DNA from: Pseudomonadota bacterium
Lineage (GTDB): Bacteria; Pseudomonadota; Gammaproteobacteria; Burkholderiales; Thiobacteraceae
Length of the DNA stretch: 64,000 nucleotides
Assembly (NCBI GenBank): GCA_021812385.1
Contig: JAKANO010000013.1
Span: forward strand, 32,369-96,368
Direction of reading: 5' to 3'
Made by a program: the position numbers and the translations under genes
Notes under the pieces: generated by a model
What the model saw: only the letters and a program-made list of their open reading frames with translations
What the model was told of the DNA's origin: nothing
Databases searched by the model: none
Part shown: in pieces, positions 9,273-17,765 of the stretch
How positions within the stretch are numbered: the first letter of the stretch is position 1
Layout of the letters: each line of letters opens with the position of its first letter

Positions 9273-10607
9273 ATGAAAAAATTACCGCTGTTGCTGGCCT
9301 TGCTCTGGGGCTCTACGGCATTCGCCGCCACCGATTTGCTGCAGGTGTATCAGGAAGCGCTGACCCAAGATCCCGCCCTGCAATCCGCCAAATCGGCGCA
9401 AGTCGCCGGCCAGGAAGCCTTGCCGCAGGGGCGCGCGCTGTTGTTGCCATCCATCAATTTGTCGGCCAATACCCAATATAACGACATCGATACCCAGTAT
9501 CGCGGCGGCGGGTCGGTGTTTAGCAGCGGCACGCGCAAATACAATTCCAATGGTTTTAGCGTGAACCTGAGCCAGCCTTTGTACCGCGCACAAAATCTAG
9601 CGCAGTACGCCCAGGCCAAGTTTTCGGTCGAGCAAAGCAATGCGCTGTTTGCCGCAGCACAGCAGGATTTGATCACCCGCGTGTCGCAGGCGTATTTCGA
9701 TGTGTTGCTCGCCCAGTACAATGTCACGCTGGCGCAAACGCAAAAGGAAGCGATCGGCGAACAGCTGGCGCAAGCCAAGCGCAATTTCGAAGTGGGTACG
9801 GCGACCATCACCGATACGCACGATGCGCAGGCGCGCTATGACTTGACTGTCTCGCAAGAAATCGCCGCGCAGAACGACCTGGAAATCCGCCGGAACGCGC
9901 TGTTGCAAATCATCGGCCGCCCGCCGGGTGAGTTGCTTGCGGTGCGCAGCGAAGTGCCATTGATTCCGCCGGAACCGAACTCGATGGATGCCTGGGTGGA
10001 AAAGGCTTTGCAAAATAATTCCGAAGTCGTGATCGCCCGCGCAGCACTGGAAATCGCCAACGAGGAAGTCAAGAAAGCGCGCGGCGGCCATTTGCCGACG
10101 CTAGATTTGGTCGCGAGCTATGGTGAGAATGGTTCTGGCGGGGGATCCACTGGCGGTTTCGATCAAAACACTCGAACCATCGGATTGCAAGTGAATGTGC
10201 CTTTGTACCAAGGCGGCGCGATCAGTTCCAAAGTGACCCAAGCCGTGGCCAATCAAGACAAGGCGCGGCAAGATTTGGAAGTCACGCAACGCCGCATCGC
10301 ACAGGCCGCGCGTCAAGCTTATCTCGGCGTCACCAGCGGCATTGCGCAGGTCAAGGCGCTGCAGCAGGCGGTCATCTCCAACCAGAGCGCATTCGATTCC
10401 ACCAAGCTCGGCCTGGAAGTGGGGGTGCGCACCAGCGTCGATCTACTGAATGCGCGGCAGCAACTCTTCAGCGCGCGGCGCGACTTGGCGCAGGCGCTCT
10501 ACAACTACATTTTGTCGCGCCTGAGTTTGAGCGCCTCGGGCGGCGTTTTGAGCTTTGCCGATGTCAAACAGGTGAATGAATGGTTGAATCACGCGGCGAA
10601 GCCGTAG
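9273..10607 (+). CDS. tolC: TolC family outer membrane channel protein
   Basis: With the ATG at 9273 (ribosome binding site AAGAAGG) the product has 444 residues and a clear signal peptide (MKKLPLLLALLWGSTAFA). The mature part shows two outer membrane efflux repeats rich in Ala/Gln helices: QVYQEALTQDPALQSAKSAQ, VSQAYFDVLLAQ, AKRNFEVGTATITDTHDAQA and, in the second half, AYLGVTSGIAQVKALQQAV, LGLEVGVRTSVDLLNARQQL, ALYNYILSRLSLSASGG. This is the TolC arrangement: a trimeric channel-tunnel for type I secretion and drug efflux. The open frame extends upstream to 9156 inside the rhodanese gene, but that part is a shadow. Confidence 0.95.
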   Translation: MKKLPLLLALLWGSTAFAATDLLQVYQEALTQDPALQSAKSAQVAGQEALPQGRALLLPSINLSANTQYNDIDTQYRGGGSVFSSGTRKYNSNGFSVNLSQPLYRAQNLAQYAQAKFSVEQSNALFAAAQQDLITRVSQAYFDVLLAQYNVTLAQTQKEAIGEQLAQAKRNFEVGTATITDTHDAQARYDLTVSQEIAAQNDLEIRRNALLQIIGRPPGELLAVRSEVPLIPPEPNSMDAWVEKALQNNSEVVIARAALEIANEEVKKARGGHLPTLDLVASYGENGSGGGSTGGFDQNTRTIGLQVNVPLYQGGAISSKVTQAVANQDKARQDLEVTQRRIAQAARQAYLGVTSGIAQVKALQQAVISNQSAFDSTKLGLEVGVRTSVDLLNARQQLFSARRDLAQALYNYILSRLSLSASGGVLSFADVKQVNEWLNHAAKP

Positions 10608-10627
10608 GTATCGGGCGATGGGTTTGG

Positions 10628-11881
10628 CTAATGCGTTTTAAGCAATTTTTCTTCGATCAATTTCATGGTTTTGTCTACCGCGCCGCGGTGTTCGGCGGCG
10701 AAGCGGAGTGCGGCGGCGCGCATGCTTTTTCTCTTTTCATGATCTTGCAGCAGGGCTTGTGCTTGCGCGAGCGCGGCGCCGGCATCGGCTACGCGTAGCG
10801 CCGCACCGCCGTTGACCGCGTCTTGCGCGGCCTGTGCAAAGTTGTGGGTGTGTGGGCCGAGAATGACCGGCACGCCGAGGGCGCAGGCTTCGATCAGGTT
10901 TTGTCCGCCGAAAGGCAGCAGGCTGCCGCCGATGATGGCGACGTCTGCAGCGCCGTAATAGGCGAACATCTCCCCCATGCTGTCGCCCAACACCACTTGG
11001 GTTTCCGCGCGTATCGGCGCATTCTCGCTGCGGCGTTGAAAGGCGATGCGGCGTGATGCGAGCAGCGTCGCTACGGCATCGAAGCGCTGCGGATGACGCG
11101 GCACGATCAGCAGTAATTGGTTCGGGATAGGTGTGGACAGCGCATCCAGCAGCAGTGCTTCTTCGCCATCGCGCGTACTGGCGGCGAGGATGACTTGCCG
11201 CTCCGCACCAAATAGTTTGCGTAGCTGATCGTTGGCCGGGGGCGGTACAACATCGAATTTAATATTGCCGGTGACGACGACGTGGTGCGCGCCGAGTTGC
11301 GTGAGGCGCTCGGCATCTGCCGAAGTCTGCGCGCAGATCAGCGTTAGGTTCTGCAGTGCCGCGCGCGCAAGTGCGGCAAGCCGCGCATAACCGCGTGCCG
11401 AGCGTTCGGACAGCCGGGCGTTGATGAGTGCGAGCGGGATGTGGCGCTGGCGACAGGCGGCGATCAGATTGGGCCACAACTCGGTTTCCATCAGCAGTCC
11501 GAAGCTGGGCTTGAAGTGCGATAAAAATCGCTGGGTCGCGCCGGGCAAATCATAGGGCAAATAAGTTTGCAGGACGCGTGTGCCGAAAAGCGTTCGCCCG
11601 GTTTCGCGCCCGGTGGGCGTCATGTGGGTGAGCAAGATTTTATGCGCGGGGAAGCGCGCTTGCAGCGCGGCGATAAGCGGCACGCAAGCACGCGTTTCGC
11701 CGACGGAGACGGCGTGAATCCAGATCAGCGGCGCTTGCGGCACTGCCGAATACCAGCCGAAGCGTTCGCCCCAATGGCGTAAATAGGCGGGTTGCTTGCG
11801 CCCGCGCCACAGCAGGCGCAGCGGGATGAAGGGCAGCAGCAAATACAGCGCCAGCGTATACAAAAGGCGTGGCTTAAACAT
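10628..11881 (-). CDS. waaA: 3-deoxy-D-manno-octulosonic acid (Kdo) transferase
   Basis: WaaA (KdtA, GT30) transfers Kdo from CMP-Kdo to lipid A precursor at the inner membrane. The 417-residue protein starts with a hydrophobic anchor (LLYTLALYLLLPFIPLRLLW) and has HAVSVGETRA (catalytic Glu), LLTHMTPTGRETG, METELWPNLIAACRQRHIPL, NARLSERSARGY and VTGNIKFD. The C-terminal half contains the GGSLLPFGGQNLIEACALGV motif. It overlaps waaC by 8 bases on the same strand and converges with tolC, leaving only 20 bp between the two stops. Confidence 0.96.
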   Translation of the reverse strand: MFKPRLLYTLALYLLLPFIPLRLLWRGRKQPAYLRHWGERFGWYSAVPQAPLIWIHAVSVGETRACVPLIAALQARFPAHKILLTHMTPTGRETGRTLFGTRVLQTYLPYDLPGATQRFLSHFKPSFGLLMETELWPNLIAACRQRHIPLALINARLSERSARGYARLAALARAALQNLTLICAQTSADAERLTQLGAHHVVVTGNIKFDVVPPPANDQLRKLFGAERQVILAASTRDGEEALLLDALSTPIPNQLLLIVPRHPQRFDAVATLLASRRIAFQRRSENAPIRAETQVVLGDSMGEMFAYYGAADVAIIGGSLLPFGGQNLIEACALGVPVILGPHTHNFAQAAQDAVNGGAALRVADAGAALAQAQALLQDHEKRKSMRAAALRFAAEHRGAVDKTMKLIEEKLLKTH

Positions 11882-12833
11882 GCAAGAAACTGTCGGCCAC
11901 GATGGTCACGTCGGCAACGCTCGGCGGCGCGCCATCCCGGCCTAGGTTGCAGATCGGCGTGGCGGCGTACAGCCCGTTTTTTTCCGGATCGGAGCCGCAA
12001 TAAATGCCGATGGTGGGCGTGCCCACGGCAGTGGCGAGGTGCACTAAACCGGTATCGACGCCGACAACTAATGCCGCTTGCTTTAGCATCGCGGCCGCTT
12101 CTTTGAGCGTGAGGCGCGGCGCGACGACGGCTTGCGGAATGGCGGCGGCCAGGCGTTGCGCGCATTCGTATTCCGCCAAGCTGCCCCAGGGTAAAACTGC
12201 GGTCAATCCGCATTGCTGCAAGGCGTGGCCCAGCGCGATCCAATTTTCTTCCGCCCAATATTTTTCGGCGCGGCTGGTGGCATGCAATAGCACTACATAG
12301 CGGCTATCCGGCAGCCAATGCAGGGCCATCTCGGGAATGTGAATGCCGTAGTCGAGCGGCAGGTCGGGCGCGAGTTCGAACGCTTGTTGCGCCAGCGCAC
12401 GGTAGCGCACCACCGCGTGCGCATTGGGATTCACATAAAAAGTCGCGTCATAGCACAGGGCGGCGAGCGACTCGCGTGCGCTGCTGGAGTCCAGGCCAAA
12501 ACGTTTGCCGTGCGCCAGGCGCGCGAGCAGGCCGCTTTTCAGCAGGCCTTGCGTGTCGAGAATGACGTCGTAATCGGTTTGCGCCAAACGCGCGCGGAAG
12601 GCGCGTATTTCGCGCCAGGTTTGCGCGCGGTACAGCGATTTGCGCCAGCGTCGGATGGCTACCGGGATGACCTGCTTTATCTGTGGGTGCAGGGCGGGAA
12701 TGTCGGCGAAACTTTCCTCGACCAGCCAGTGCAATTCGGCCTCGGGATAACGCGAGCGAATGTCGGCAACGATGGGCAGATTGTGAATCACGTCGCCCAT
12801 GGACGAAGTTTTGATGAGGAGAATGCGTTTCAT
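11874..12833 (-). CDS. waaC: Lipopolysaccharide heptosyltransferase I
   Basis: A 319-residue GT9 family protein, beginning MKRILLIKTSSMGDVIHNLP, the WaaC N-terminal signature. It also has the C-terminal nucleotide-binding region LVVGVDTGLVHLATAVGTPT and IGIYCGSDPEKNG. WaaC adds the first heptose to Kdo2-lipid A from ADP-heptose. It is the first gene of a waaC-waaA pair, in line with an inner-core operon. Its promoter region lies in the divergent gap that holds the long inverted repeat. Confidence 0.94.
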   Translation of the reverse strand: MKRILLIKTSSMGDVIHNLPIVADIRSRYPEAELHWLVEESFADIPALHPQIKQVIPVAIRRWRKSLYRAQTWREIRAFRARLAQTDYDVILDTQGLLKSGLLARLAHGKRFGLDSSSARESLAALCYDATFYVNPNAHAVVRYRALAQQAFELAPDLPLDYGIHIPEMALHWLPDSRYVVLLHATSRAEKYWAEENWIALGHALQQCGLTAVLPWGSLAEYECAQRLAAAIPQAVVAPRLTLKEAAAMLKQAALVVGVDTGLVHLATAVGTPTIGIYCGSDPEKNGLYAATPICNLGRDGAPPSVADVTIVADSFLHV

Positions 12834-12892
12834 GGCGGTATAAATTCGCGCTAAGCTTACACGGAATCCGTTAAAATTGCCCCTTTTGCATC

Positions 12893-13133
12893 CAACCTAA
12901 AAACCGTGGTGGACCGCTTTGTGGGGCGCTATTAGATGTGCGATGAAGTTGTTTGCTACCTTTTTAAGTGGAGCCTCTAGCGTGACAGCGCTACAGGGTG
13001 GATTGCGTATTTTTTTGAGCACTTGGCTGCGTTGCTCCTCATTGCGGGGTGGTGGCCCCGCTGCTTCGTCGCGCCTTGCCAAGCACTCAAAAAAATGCGC
13101 ACTCCGCCCTGTTCAACCACGGTTTTTAGGTTG
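12893..13133. repeat. 240-bp nested inverted repeat (MITE/REP-like) in the waaC / waaE-like gap
   Basis: The terminal 18 bases CAACCTAAAAACCGTGGT (12893-12910) recur perfectly inverted at 13116-13133. Inside lies a second imperfect inverted pair of 33 bases (12995-13027 and 13078-13110, about 28 of 33 matching), each with a run of seven T or A. The centre is a GCGGGG...CCCCGC stem. The trinucleotide ATC flanks both ends, compatible with a short target duplication. No convincing protein is encoded. It fills nearly the whole 304-bp gap and ends four bases before the start codon of the downstream glycosyltransferase, so the element itself supplies the upstream AGG. Confidence 0.8.
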
Positions 13134-13137
13134 ATCC

Positions 13138-13899
13138 ATGGCCATTCGCGAGCCGTTTTCCGCCGTCATCATTACCCTGAACGCCGCCGCGCAATTGGAA
13201 GCGTGCTTGCAGAGTGTGGCGTTCGCGGACGAAGTGTTGGTGGTGGATTGCGGCAGCAGCGATGCGACTTTGGCGTTGGCGCAGCGCTATGGCGCGCGCG
13301 TGTTGCATCAAGATTGGCTGGGCTACGGCGCGCAAAAGCAATTCGCGGTGAGCCAGGCCAAGCATGATTGGGTGCTGTGCCTGGATGCCGATGAGCGGGT
13401 GAGTGCAACACTGCGCGCTGCGATCGAAGCGGCGTTGATTGCGCCAAGTGCGAGCGGGTTTGAAATGCCGCGTTGCAATCGTTTCATGGGGCGCTGGCTG
13501 CGCCACGGCGAAGGTTATCCGGATTGGTCGCTGCGCTTGTTTCAACGCAGCCATGGCCGTTGGTCGGGTGATCCGGTGCATGAAAAAGTGCTGCTGGATG
13601 GCGCGCCGGCGCGCTTGCGCGGCGATCTGCTGCACGAATCGGCCGAGGACTTGGCCGCCTATTTGGACAAGCAAAATCGCTACACCACGCTGCAAGCCGA
13701 GGCATTGTATCGCCGCGGCAAGCGCGCCAGCGTGACGCAAATGGTGTTGAGTCCGTTGCTGCGCTTTGTGAAATTTTATGTGTTGCGTCTGGGTTTTTTG
13801 GATGGCGTGGCGGGGTTGGTGCATATCGTGATTGGTTGTCACAACAGTTTTATAAAGTATGCGAAATTACGGGCTTCTGAAAAGGATGCAAGGAATTGA
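13138..13899 (+). CDS. WaaE/KdtX-like LPS core glycosyltransferase (GT2)
   Basis: A 253-residue GT-A fold family 2 enzyme: FSAVIITLNAAAQLEACLQS, VLVVDCGSSDATLALAQRYG, the DxD motif LCLDADERV, then WLRHGEGYPDWSLRLFQRSHG and DPVHEKVLL. This pattern matches the WaaE/KdtX beta-1,4-glucosyltransferase group, which modifies heptose I of the LPS core. The C-terminal basic amphipathic region (LLRFVKFYVLRLGFLDGVAG) is typical. Its location opposite waaC-waaA supports a core function; the exact sugar is inferred only. The ribosome binding site is weak and lies in the repeat. Confidence 0.88.
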   Translation: MAIREPFSAVIITLNAAAQLEACLQSVAFADEVLVVDCGSSDATLALAQRYGARVLHQDWLGYGAQKQFAVSQAKHDWVLCLDADERVSATLRAAIEAALIAPSASGFEMPRCNRFMGRWLRHGEGYPDWSLRLFQRSHGRWSGDPVHEKVLLDGAPARLRGDLLHESAEDLAAYLDKQNRYTTLQAEALYRRGKRASVTQMVLSPLLRFVKFYVLRLGFLDGVAGLVHIVIGCHNSFIKYAKLRASEKDARN

Positions 13900-14132
13900 C
13901 TGTTGATAAGAATATTGGGTCTGAGATTAATGCTGCGAAAGCATCAAAAAAACCGGTTAAACTTCGGGTAAAAGGCGATTTTCTAAGCCCGGACAGAGCG
14001 CTTAATCTGGCTGACCAAACCCGTGCGGCTCTTGCACGACAATGGCTTGAAGAAAATCGGTCAGAGATTTACAACTACAATATGCGCATTGAGAGATGCG
14101 GTGTGTTTAGCGACGGCTTGAGGCGGTTTTAA
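13896..14132 (+). CDS. Orphan CcdA-like antitoxin
   Basis: A 78-residue protein. The C-terminal half, ALARQWLEENRSEIYNYNMR followed by IERCGVFSDGLRRF, matches the CcdA family pattern (W-x-EEN ... YN-x-xIE-x-xG-x-x-x-x-x-x-R-x-F), the part that wraps the CcdB toxin. The N-terminal half is lysine-rich and could be a DNA-binding segment, but a clear ribbon-helix-helix is not obvious. The proposed start is TTG 13896, overlapping the upstream stop. No CcdB-like gene follows; the next gene is rmlB. It is probably a solitary antitoxin or a remnant of a toxin-antitoxin pair. Confidence 0.62.
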   Translation: MTVDKNIGSEINAAKASKKPVKLRVKGDFLSPDRALNLADQTRAALARQWLEENRSEIYNYNMRIERCGVFSDGLRRF

Positions 14133-14197
14133 TTCATGTCCTCGATGTTTACGAAAACCTAGCTATATTTCCCGGAATTTAATTTAGGCTCCAAAAA

Positions 14198-15262
14198 ATG
14201 ACGCATCCCATTTTAGTTACCGGCGGCGCCGGTTTCATCGGCGCGAATTTTGTCTTGGATTGGTTGGCGGGCGGCGGCGAGACTGTCATCAATCTCGACA
14301 AGCTCACCTATGCCGGCAATCTGGAAAATTTGGCGGCGCTCAAGGACGATGCGCGGCATATTTTTGTGCGCGGCGACATCGGCGATACGGTCTTGGTGGA
14401 AGGGTTGCTGAAGCAACATCAGCCGCGCGCCATCGTGAATTTCGCCGCCGAGAGCCATGTCGATCGCTCGATCCACGGCCCGGAAGATTTCATCCAGACC
14501 AATGTGGTCGGCACCTTCCATTTGCTGGAAGCGGTGCGCGCCTATTGGGGCGGCTTGCCCGAGGCGCAGCGCGTGGCGTTCCGCTTCCTGCATGTTTCGA
14601 CCGACGAAGTGTATGGCTCGCTCGGGCCGAACGATCCGGCATTTACCGAGACCACGCCGTTCGCACCGAACAGCCCTTACTCCGCCTCCAAGGCAGCGTC
14701 CGATCATTTGGTGCGCGCCTATCATCACACTTATGGTTTGCCGGTGCTCACCACCAATTGCTCCAACAATTACGGCCCGTATCAGTTCCCGGAAAAATTG
14801 ATCCCGCTGATCCTGCACAACGCTTTGCATGGCAAGCCGCTGCCGATCTACGGCGACGGCCTGAATGTGCGCGATTGGCTGTATGTGGGCGACCATTGCA
14901 GCGCGATTCGCGTGGTGCTGGCGAGTGGCCGGGTGGGCGAGACCTACAACATCGGCGGCTGCAACGAGATGGCTAACATCGATGTAGTGAAAACAGTATG
15001 CACGTTATTGGATGAGCTAAAGCCCGCCGCGCAGCCTTATGCATCGCTCATCACCTACGTCAAGGATCGCGCCGGCCACGACCGGCGCTATGCCATCGAC
15101 GCGCGCAAGATCGAAAACGAATTGAAGTGGCGTCCCAGCGAAACCTTTGAGACCGGCATCCGTAAAACTGTGCAGTGGTATCTCGACAATCAAGCCTGGG
15201 TGGAGCATGTCGTGAGCGGCGAGTATCAACATTGGGTGGCGGAAAATTATGGTGAGCGGTAA
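14198..15262 (+). CDS. rfbB: dTDP-glucose 4,6-dehydratase
   Basis: RmlB/RfbB converts dTDP-glucose to dTDP-4-keto-6-deoxyglucose. The 354-residue extended SDR has [47 protein letters not shown], the catalytic region [11 protein letters not shown] and [20 protein letters not shown] (Tyr-x-x-x-Lys), then [19 protein letters not shown] and [14 protein letters not shown]. It is separated from its usual partner rmlA by a four-helix-bundle gene. No rmlC-rmlD pair follows, so the fate of the product is not shown in this window. Confidence 0.96.
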   Translation: MTHPILVTGGAGFIGANFVLDWLAGGGETVINLDKLTYAGNLENLAALKDDARHIFVRGDIGDTVLVEGLLKQHQPRAIVNFAAESHVDRSIHGPEDFIQTNVVGTFHLLEAVRAYWGGLPEAQRVAFRFLHVSTDEVYGSLGPNDPAFTETTPFAPNSPYSASKAASDHLVRAYHHTYGLPVLTTNCSNNYGPYQFPEKLIPLILHNALHGKPLPIYGDGLNVRDWLYVGDHCSAIRVVLASGRVGETYNIGGCNEMANIDVVKTVCTLLDELKPAAQPYASLITYVKDRAGHDRRYAIDARKIENELKWRPSETFETGIRKTVQWYLDNQAWVEHVVSGEYQHWVAENYGER

Positions 15263-15683
15263 GCAGGAAGCAGTGAGCGGTGAAATGTCGCAGACCAGAT
15301 TGGGAAGTAAGCGGGAAGCGGCGAGCAGCGAAAAACCGCATATCAAGCTGGAGGTGTGGCGTTCTGCCATGGTGTTGGTGAAGATGATATATGAGGTAAC
15401 AGGCACGTTTCCGCGCCATGAGCAATTTGGCTTGGTTAGTCAAATGCGGCGAGCTGCGGTATCCATACCTAGCAATATTGCCGAGGGTGCGGCGCGAACG
15501 AGCCGGAAAGAGATGGGTCAGTTTCTCAGTATTTCCAAGGGTTCCCTCAGCGAGCTGGATACGCAGATTAGGATTGCGGAAATGCTCGGCTATCTAAAAG
15601 ATTCCGCCGAGCTACAGACGCAGCTGGAACGGACCAGCAAACTATTGTCCGGATTACATCGAAAAGTGCAAAACGATGACTGA
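15249..15683 (+). CDS. Four-helix-bundle (S23 / 23S rRNA IVS-type) protein
   Basis: The reading frame has 144 codons. The conserved core begins at [20 protein letters not shown] and continues [40 protein letters not shown] and [18 protein letters not shown], the hallmark of the four-helix-bundle family first seen as intervening-sequence proteins of 23S rRNA and related to Avd of diversity-generating retroelements. The N-terminal 30 residues are read from short purine-rich repeats, so translation may start at ATG 15285 instead of 15249. Its function is unknown. It sits between rmlB and rmlA and looks like an inserted cassette. Confidence 0.85.
   Translation: MVSGKQEAVSGEMSQTRLGSKREAASSEKPHIKLEVWRSAMVLVKMIYEVTGTFPRHEQFGLVSQMRRAAVSIPSNIAEGAARTSRKEMGQFLSISKGSLSELDTQIRIAEMLGYLKDSAELQTQLERTSKLLSGLHRKVQNDD
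15261..15332. repeat. Purine-rich direct repeats at the 5' side of the four-helix-bundle cassette
   Basis: AAGCAGGAAGCAGTGAGCGG at 15261-15280 recurs as AAGCGGGAAGCGGCGAGCAG at 15309-15328, with A/G changes only in part of the positions. Pyrimidine-rich sequence at about 15690-15718, just downstream of the gene, is an imperfect inverted version (CCCCGCTCCCCGCTTCCAGC). The gene is therefore bracketed by direct and inverted copies of a GGAAGCGGNGAGC-type motif. Confidence 0.65.
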
Positions 15684-15720
15684 CCACACCACTCCCCGCT
15701 CCCCGCTTCCAGCTCCCGGG

Positions 15721-16596
15721 ATGAAAGGCATCATCCTCGCCGGAGGCTCCGGCACCCGGCTTTATCCGGTGACTCAAGCCGTGTCGAAACAACTGTTGCC
15801 GGTGTACGACAAGCCTATGATCTATTACCCGCTCACCACGCTGATGCTGGCGGGTATTCGCGATATCCTGATCATCTCCACGCCGCAAGACACGCCGCGC
15901 TTCGAGCAGCTCTTGGGCGATGGCGGCCAGTGGGGTTTGAATATTTCTTATGCGGTGCAACCGAAGCCAGAGGGCATCGCGCAAGCCTTCATCATCGGCG
16001 CGGAATTTATCGGCAATGAGCCGTGCGCCTTGGTATTGGGCGACAACATTTTTTATGGGCACGAATTGGCGGACGACCTGAGCAGCGCCGCCAAGAAAAC
16101 CAGTGGTGCAACGGTGTTCGCATACCCTGTGACTGATCCTGAGCGCTATGGCGTGGTGGAATTCGATGCCCAAGGCCATGCCCTATCGATAGAAGAAAAG
16201 CCAAAGGCGCCGAAGTCGCGCTATGCGGTGACGGGGCTGTATTTTTACGATGCAAAGGTCGTGGAAATAGCCAAATCGCTTGCGCCTTCCGCGCGCGGCG
16301 AGCTGGAGATCACCGACGTCAATCGTGTGTACCTCGCGCAAGGCGCGCTCGACGTGCAAGTCATGGGTCGCGGCATGGCCTGGCTCGATACTGGCACACA
16401 CGAGTCCTTGCTGGAGGCTTCTCAATTCATTCAGACCATCGAAAAACGCCAAGGCTTAAAGATTGCTTGCCCGGAGGAAATTGCATATCGGATGGGGTAT
16501 ATTCCTGCCCAGCAAGTTGCACGACTCGCCGAAGTTCTGGGTAAAAGTGGTTATGGCGCCTATTTGCGCGCATTGTTATCGGATCAAGTTTTTTAA
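15721..16596 (+). CDS. rfbA: Glucose-1-phosphate thymidylyltransferase
   Basis: RmlA/RfbA makes dTDP-glucose from dTTP and glucose-1-phosphate. From ATG 15721 the protein has 291 residues, exactly the family length, and starts [20 protein letters not shown] followed by [20 protein letters not shown]. Other signatures are [33 protein letters not shown] and [17 protein letters not shown]. The frame extends 15 codons upstream to 15676 ([15 protein letters not shown]), but that stretch is read from the pyrimidine-rich repeat at the end of the four-helix cassette and is not part of the family; no ribosome binding site is visible for either start. Confidence 0.95.
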   Translation: MKGIILAGGSGTRLYPVTQAVSKQLLPVYDKPMIYYPLTTLMLAGIRDILIISTPQDTPRFEQLLGDGGQWGLNISYAVQPKPEGIAQAFIIGAEFIGNEPCALVLGDNIFYGHELADDLSSAAKKTSGATVFAYPVTDPERYGVVEFDAQGHALSIEEKPKAPKSRYAVTGLYFYDAKVVEIAKSLAPSARGELEITDVNRVYLAQGALDVQVMGRGMAWLDTGTHESLLEASQFIQTIEKRQGLKIACPEEIAYRMGYIPAQQVARLAEVLGKSGYGAYLRALLSDQVF

Positions 16597-16712
16597 TTGA
16601 AATGGTATTTTGTTTTTTTGATGTTCTTGGTTTCCTTGTAAAATCAAACAATTCAGAGTTGGCATATCTGCCAATTGACTTGCTGATCTAGGTCGATATC
16701 AGAAAGAATTAA
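16597..16712 (+). promoter_or_regulatory. AT-rich gap before the ulosonate operon with a small dyad
   Basis: This 116-bp stretch is markedly A/T-rich compared with rmlA. It contains TTGGCATATCTGCCAA (16659-16674), a perfect 6-bp inverted repeat with a 4-base loop. It lies where base composition and gene style change, and directly precedes the neuB-like gene, so a promoter or operator here is plausible. I could not identify a well-spaced -35/-10 pair. Confidence 0.35.
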
Positions 16713-17744
16713 ATGTTTAGAAAAGATGAGTTGGGCGATACAGCTTTTGTTATTGCCGAGGTTGGTCAGAATCATCAGGGGGAGTTGGAACTCGCGAGGG
16801 AATATATCCGGATATTTGCTTTTGAAGGCGCCGACGCTATCAAGTTTCAGACGAGGAAGAACAAATACCTATTTTCGGAGGACGCGTATAGCGCTCCCTA
16901 CCAAAGCGAAAATGCCTTTGCAGATAGCTACGGCCTTCACCGGGAAAAACTAGAGCTTAAGCCTGAGTGGTTGCCCATCCTGAAAGAGGATTGCGTCAAG
17001 TATGGCGTCAAATTCATGTCGACCCCCTTCGACGAACCCAGCCTAGAGATACTTAGGCAAATCGATATTGATATTTTGAAAGTGGCATCATTTGATTTGG
17101 GTAATCTCCCATTTATCCATCGCATTGCCAGCTTAGGTAAGCCGGTTGTCATGAGTGTGGGTGGTGGGAAGATCGAACAGATTCGAACCAGTGTCGAAGT
17201 ATTACTCAATCATCATGATGAGGTAGCGATTCTGCATTGTGTCTCGGAATATCCTTGCGAGTACAACCGACTTGGCTTGGATAATATCGAGGTGTTACAC
17301 AAGGAGTTTCCGGGCTGCGCGATCGGCTCCTCAGATCATTTCAATGGAACGCTGTCCGGGCCGGTGGCTTACCTGAAAGGGGCTCGAGTTTTTGAAAAGC
17401 ATGTTACGCTCAATCGTGCATGGAGAGGCACCGATCACAGTTTTGCTCTTGAGCCTGAAGGCTTTCGTAAATTTGTCCGAGACATCAAACGCGTTCGACA
17501 CATGATGCCGCCTAAACCTGCGGACGATCTTGGAAACGAACGGGTATTTAAAAAACTCGGTAAGTCTTTGATTGCGTATATCGACATTCCGGCAGGGGAA
17601 AAGATTACCCTGGAAAACCTATCTGGGCGCATTTTCAACACACAGTACATTCCTGTGCGTGAATCAAATCAAGTCATCGGGAGTATTGCGAAAAGGCATA
17701 TCGCCAAAGGTGAGCCTATTCATTATTCGGATATTGAAGGCTAG
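16713..17744 (+). CDS. NeuB/SpsE-type ulosonic acid synthase with SAF domain
   Basis: A 343-residue member of the NeuB family, which condenses phosphoenolpyruvate with an aldose (ManNAc, other N-acyl sugars or mannose-6-phosphate) to make nine-carbon ulosonic acids. The TIM-barrel part shows FVIAEVGQNHQGELELAREY, DAIKFQT, FMSTPFDEPSLEIL, ILKVASFDLGNLPFIHRIAS, AILHCVSEYPC, GSSDHFNGTLSG and EKHVTLNRAWRGTDHSFALE. Residues about 280-343 form a C-terminal antifreeze/SAF-like domain (IAYIDIPAGEKITLENLSGR). The substrate is not deducible. The next genes (HAD phosphatase, CMP transferase) and the lack of NeuC or UDP-amino-sugar enzymes suggest a Kdn-like product from a sugar phosphate. Confidence 0.88.
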   Translation: MFRKDELGDTAFVIAEVGQNHQGELELAREYIRIFAFEGADAIKFQTRKNKYLFSEDAYSAPYQSENAFADSYGLHREKLELKPEWLPILKEDCVKYGVKFMSTPFDEPSLEILRQIDIDILKVASFDLGNLPFIHRIASLGKPVVMSVGGGKIEQIRTSVEVLLNHHDEVAILHCVSEYPCEYNRLGLDNIEVLHKEFPGCAIGSSDHFNGTLSGPVAYLKGARVFEKHVTLNRAWRGTDHSFALEPEGFRKFVRDIKRVRHMMPPKPADDLGNERVFKKLGKSLIAYIDIPAGEKITLENLSGRIFNTQYIPVRESNQVIGSIAKRHIAKGEPIHYSDIEG

Positions 17745-17765
17745 TTGTACGGTGAGCATGTGCGA

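Noticed and set aside
11725..12258. Reverse frame of 177 codons overlapping waaA and waaC
   Set aside because: It is out of frame with both genes, and both show complete family motifs, so it is not a frameshifted part.
12919..13367. Small open frames inside the 240-bp inverted repeat
   Set aside because: They run through palindromic sequence and into the glycosyltransferase in the wrong frame; no motif is visible.
15676..15720. Upstream start for rmlA adding 15 residues
   Set aside because: The residues are read from a repeat and are absent from the RmlA family; MKGIILAGG is the normal N-terminus.
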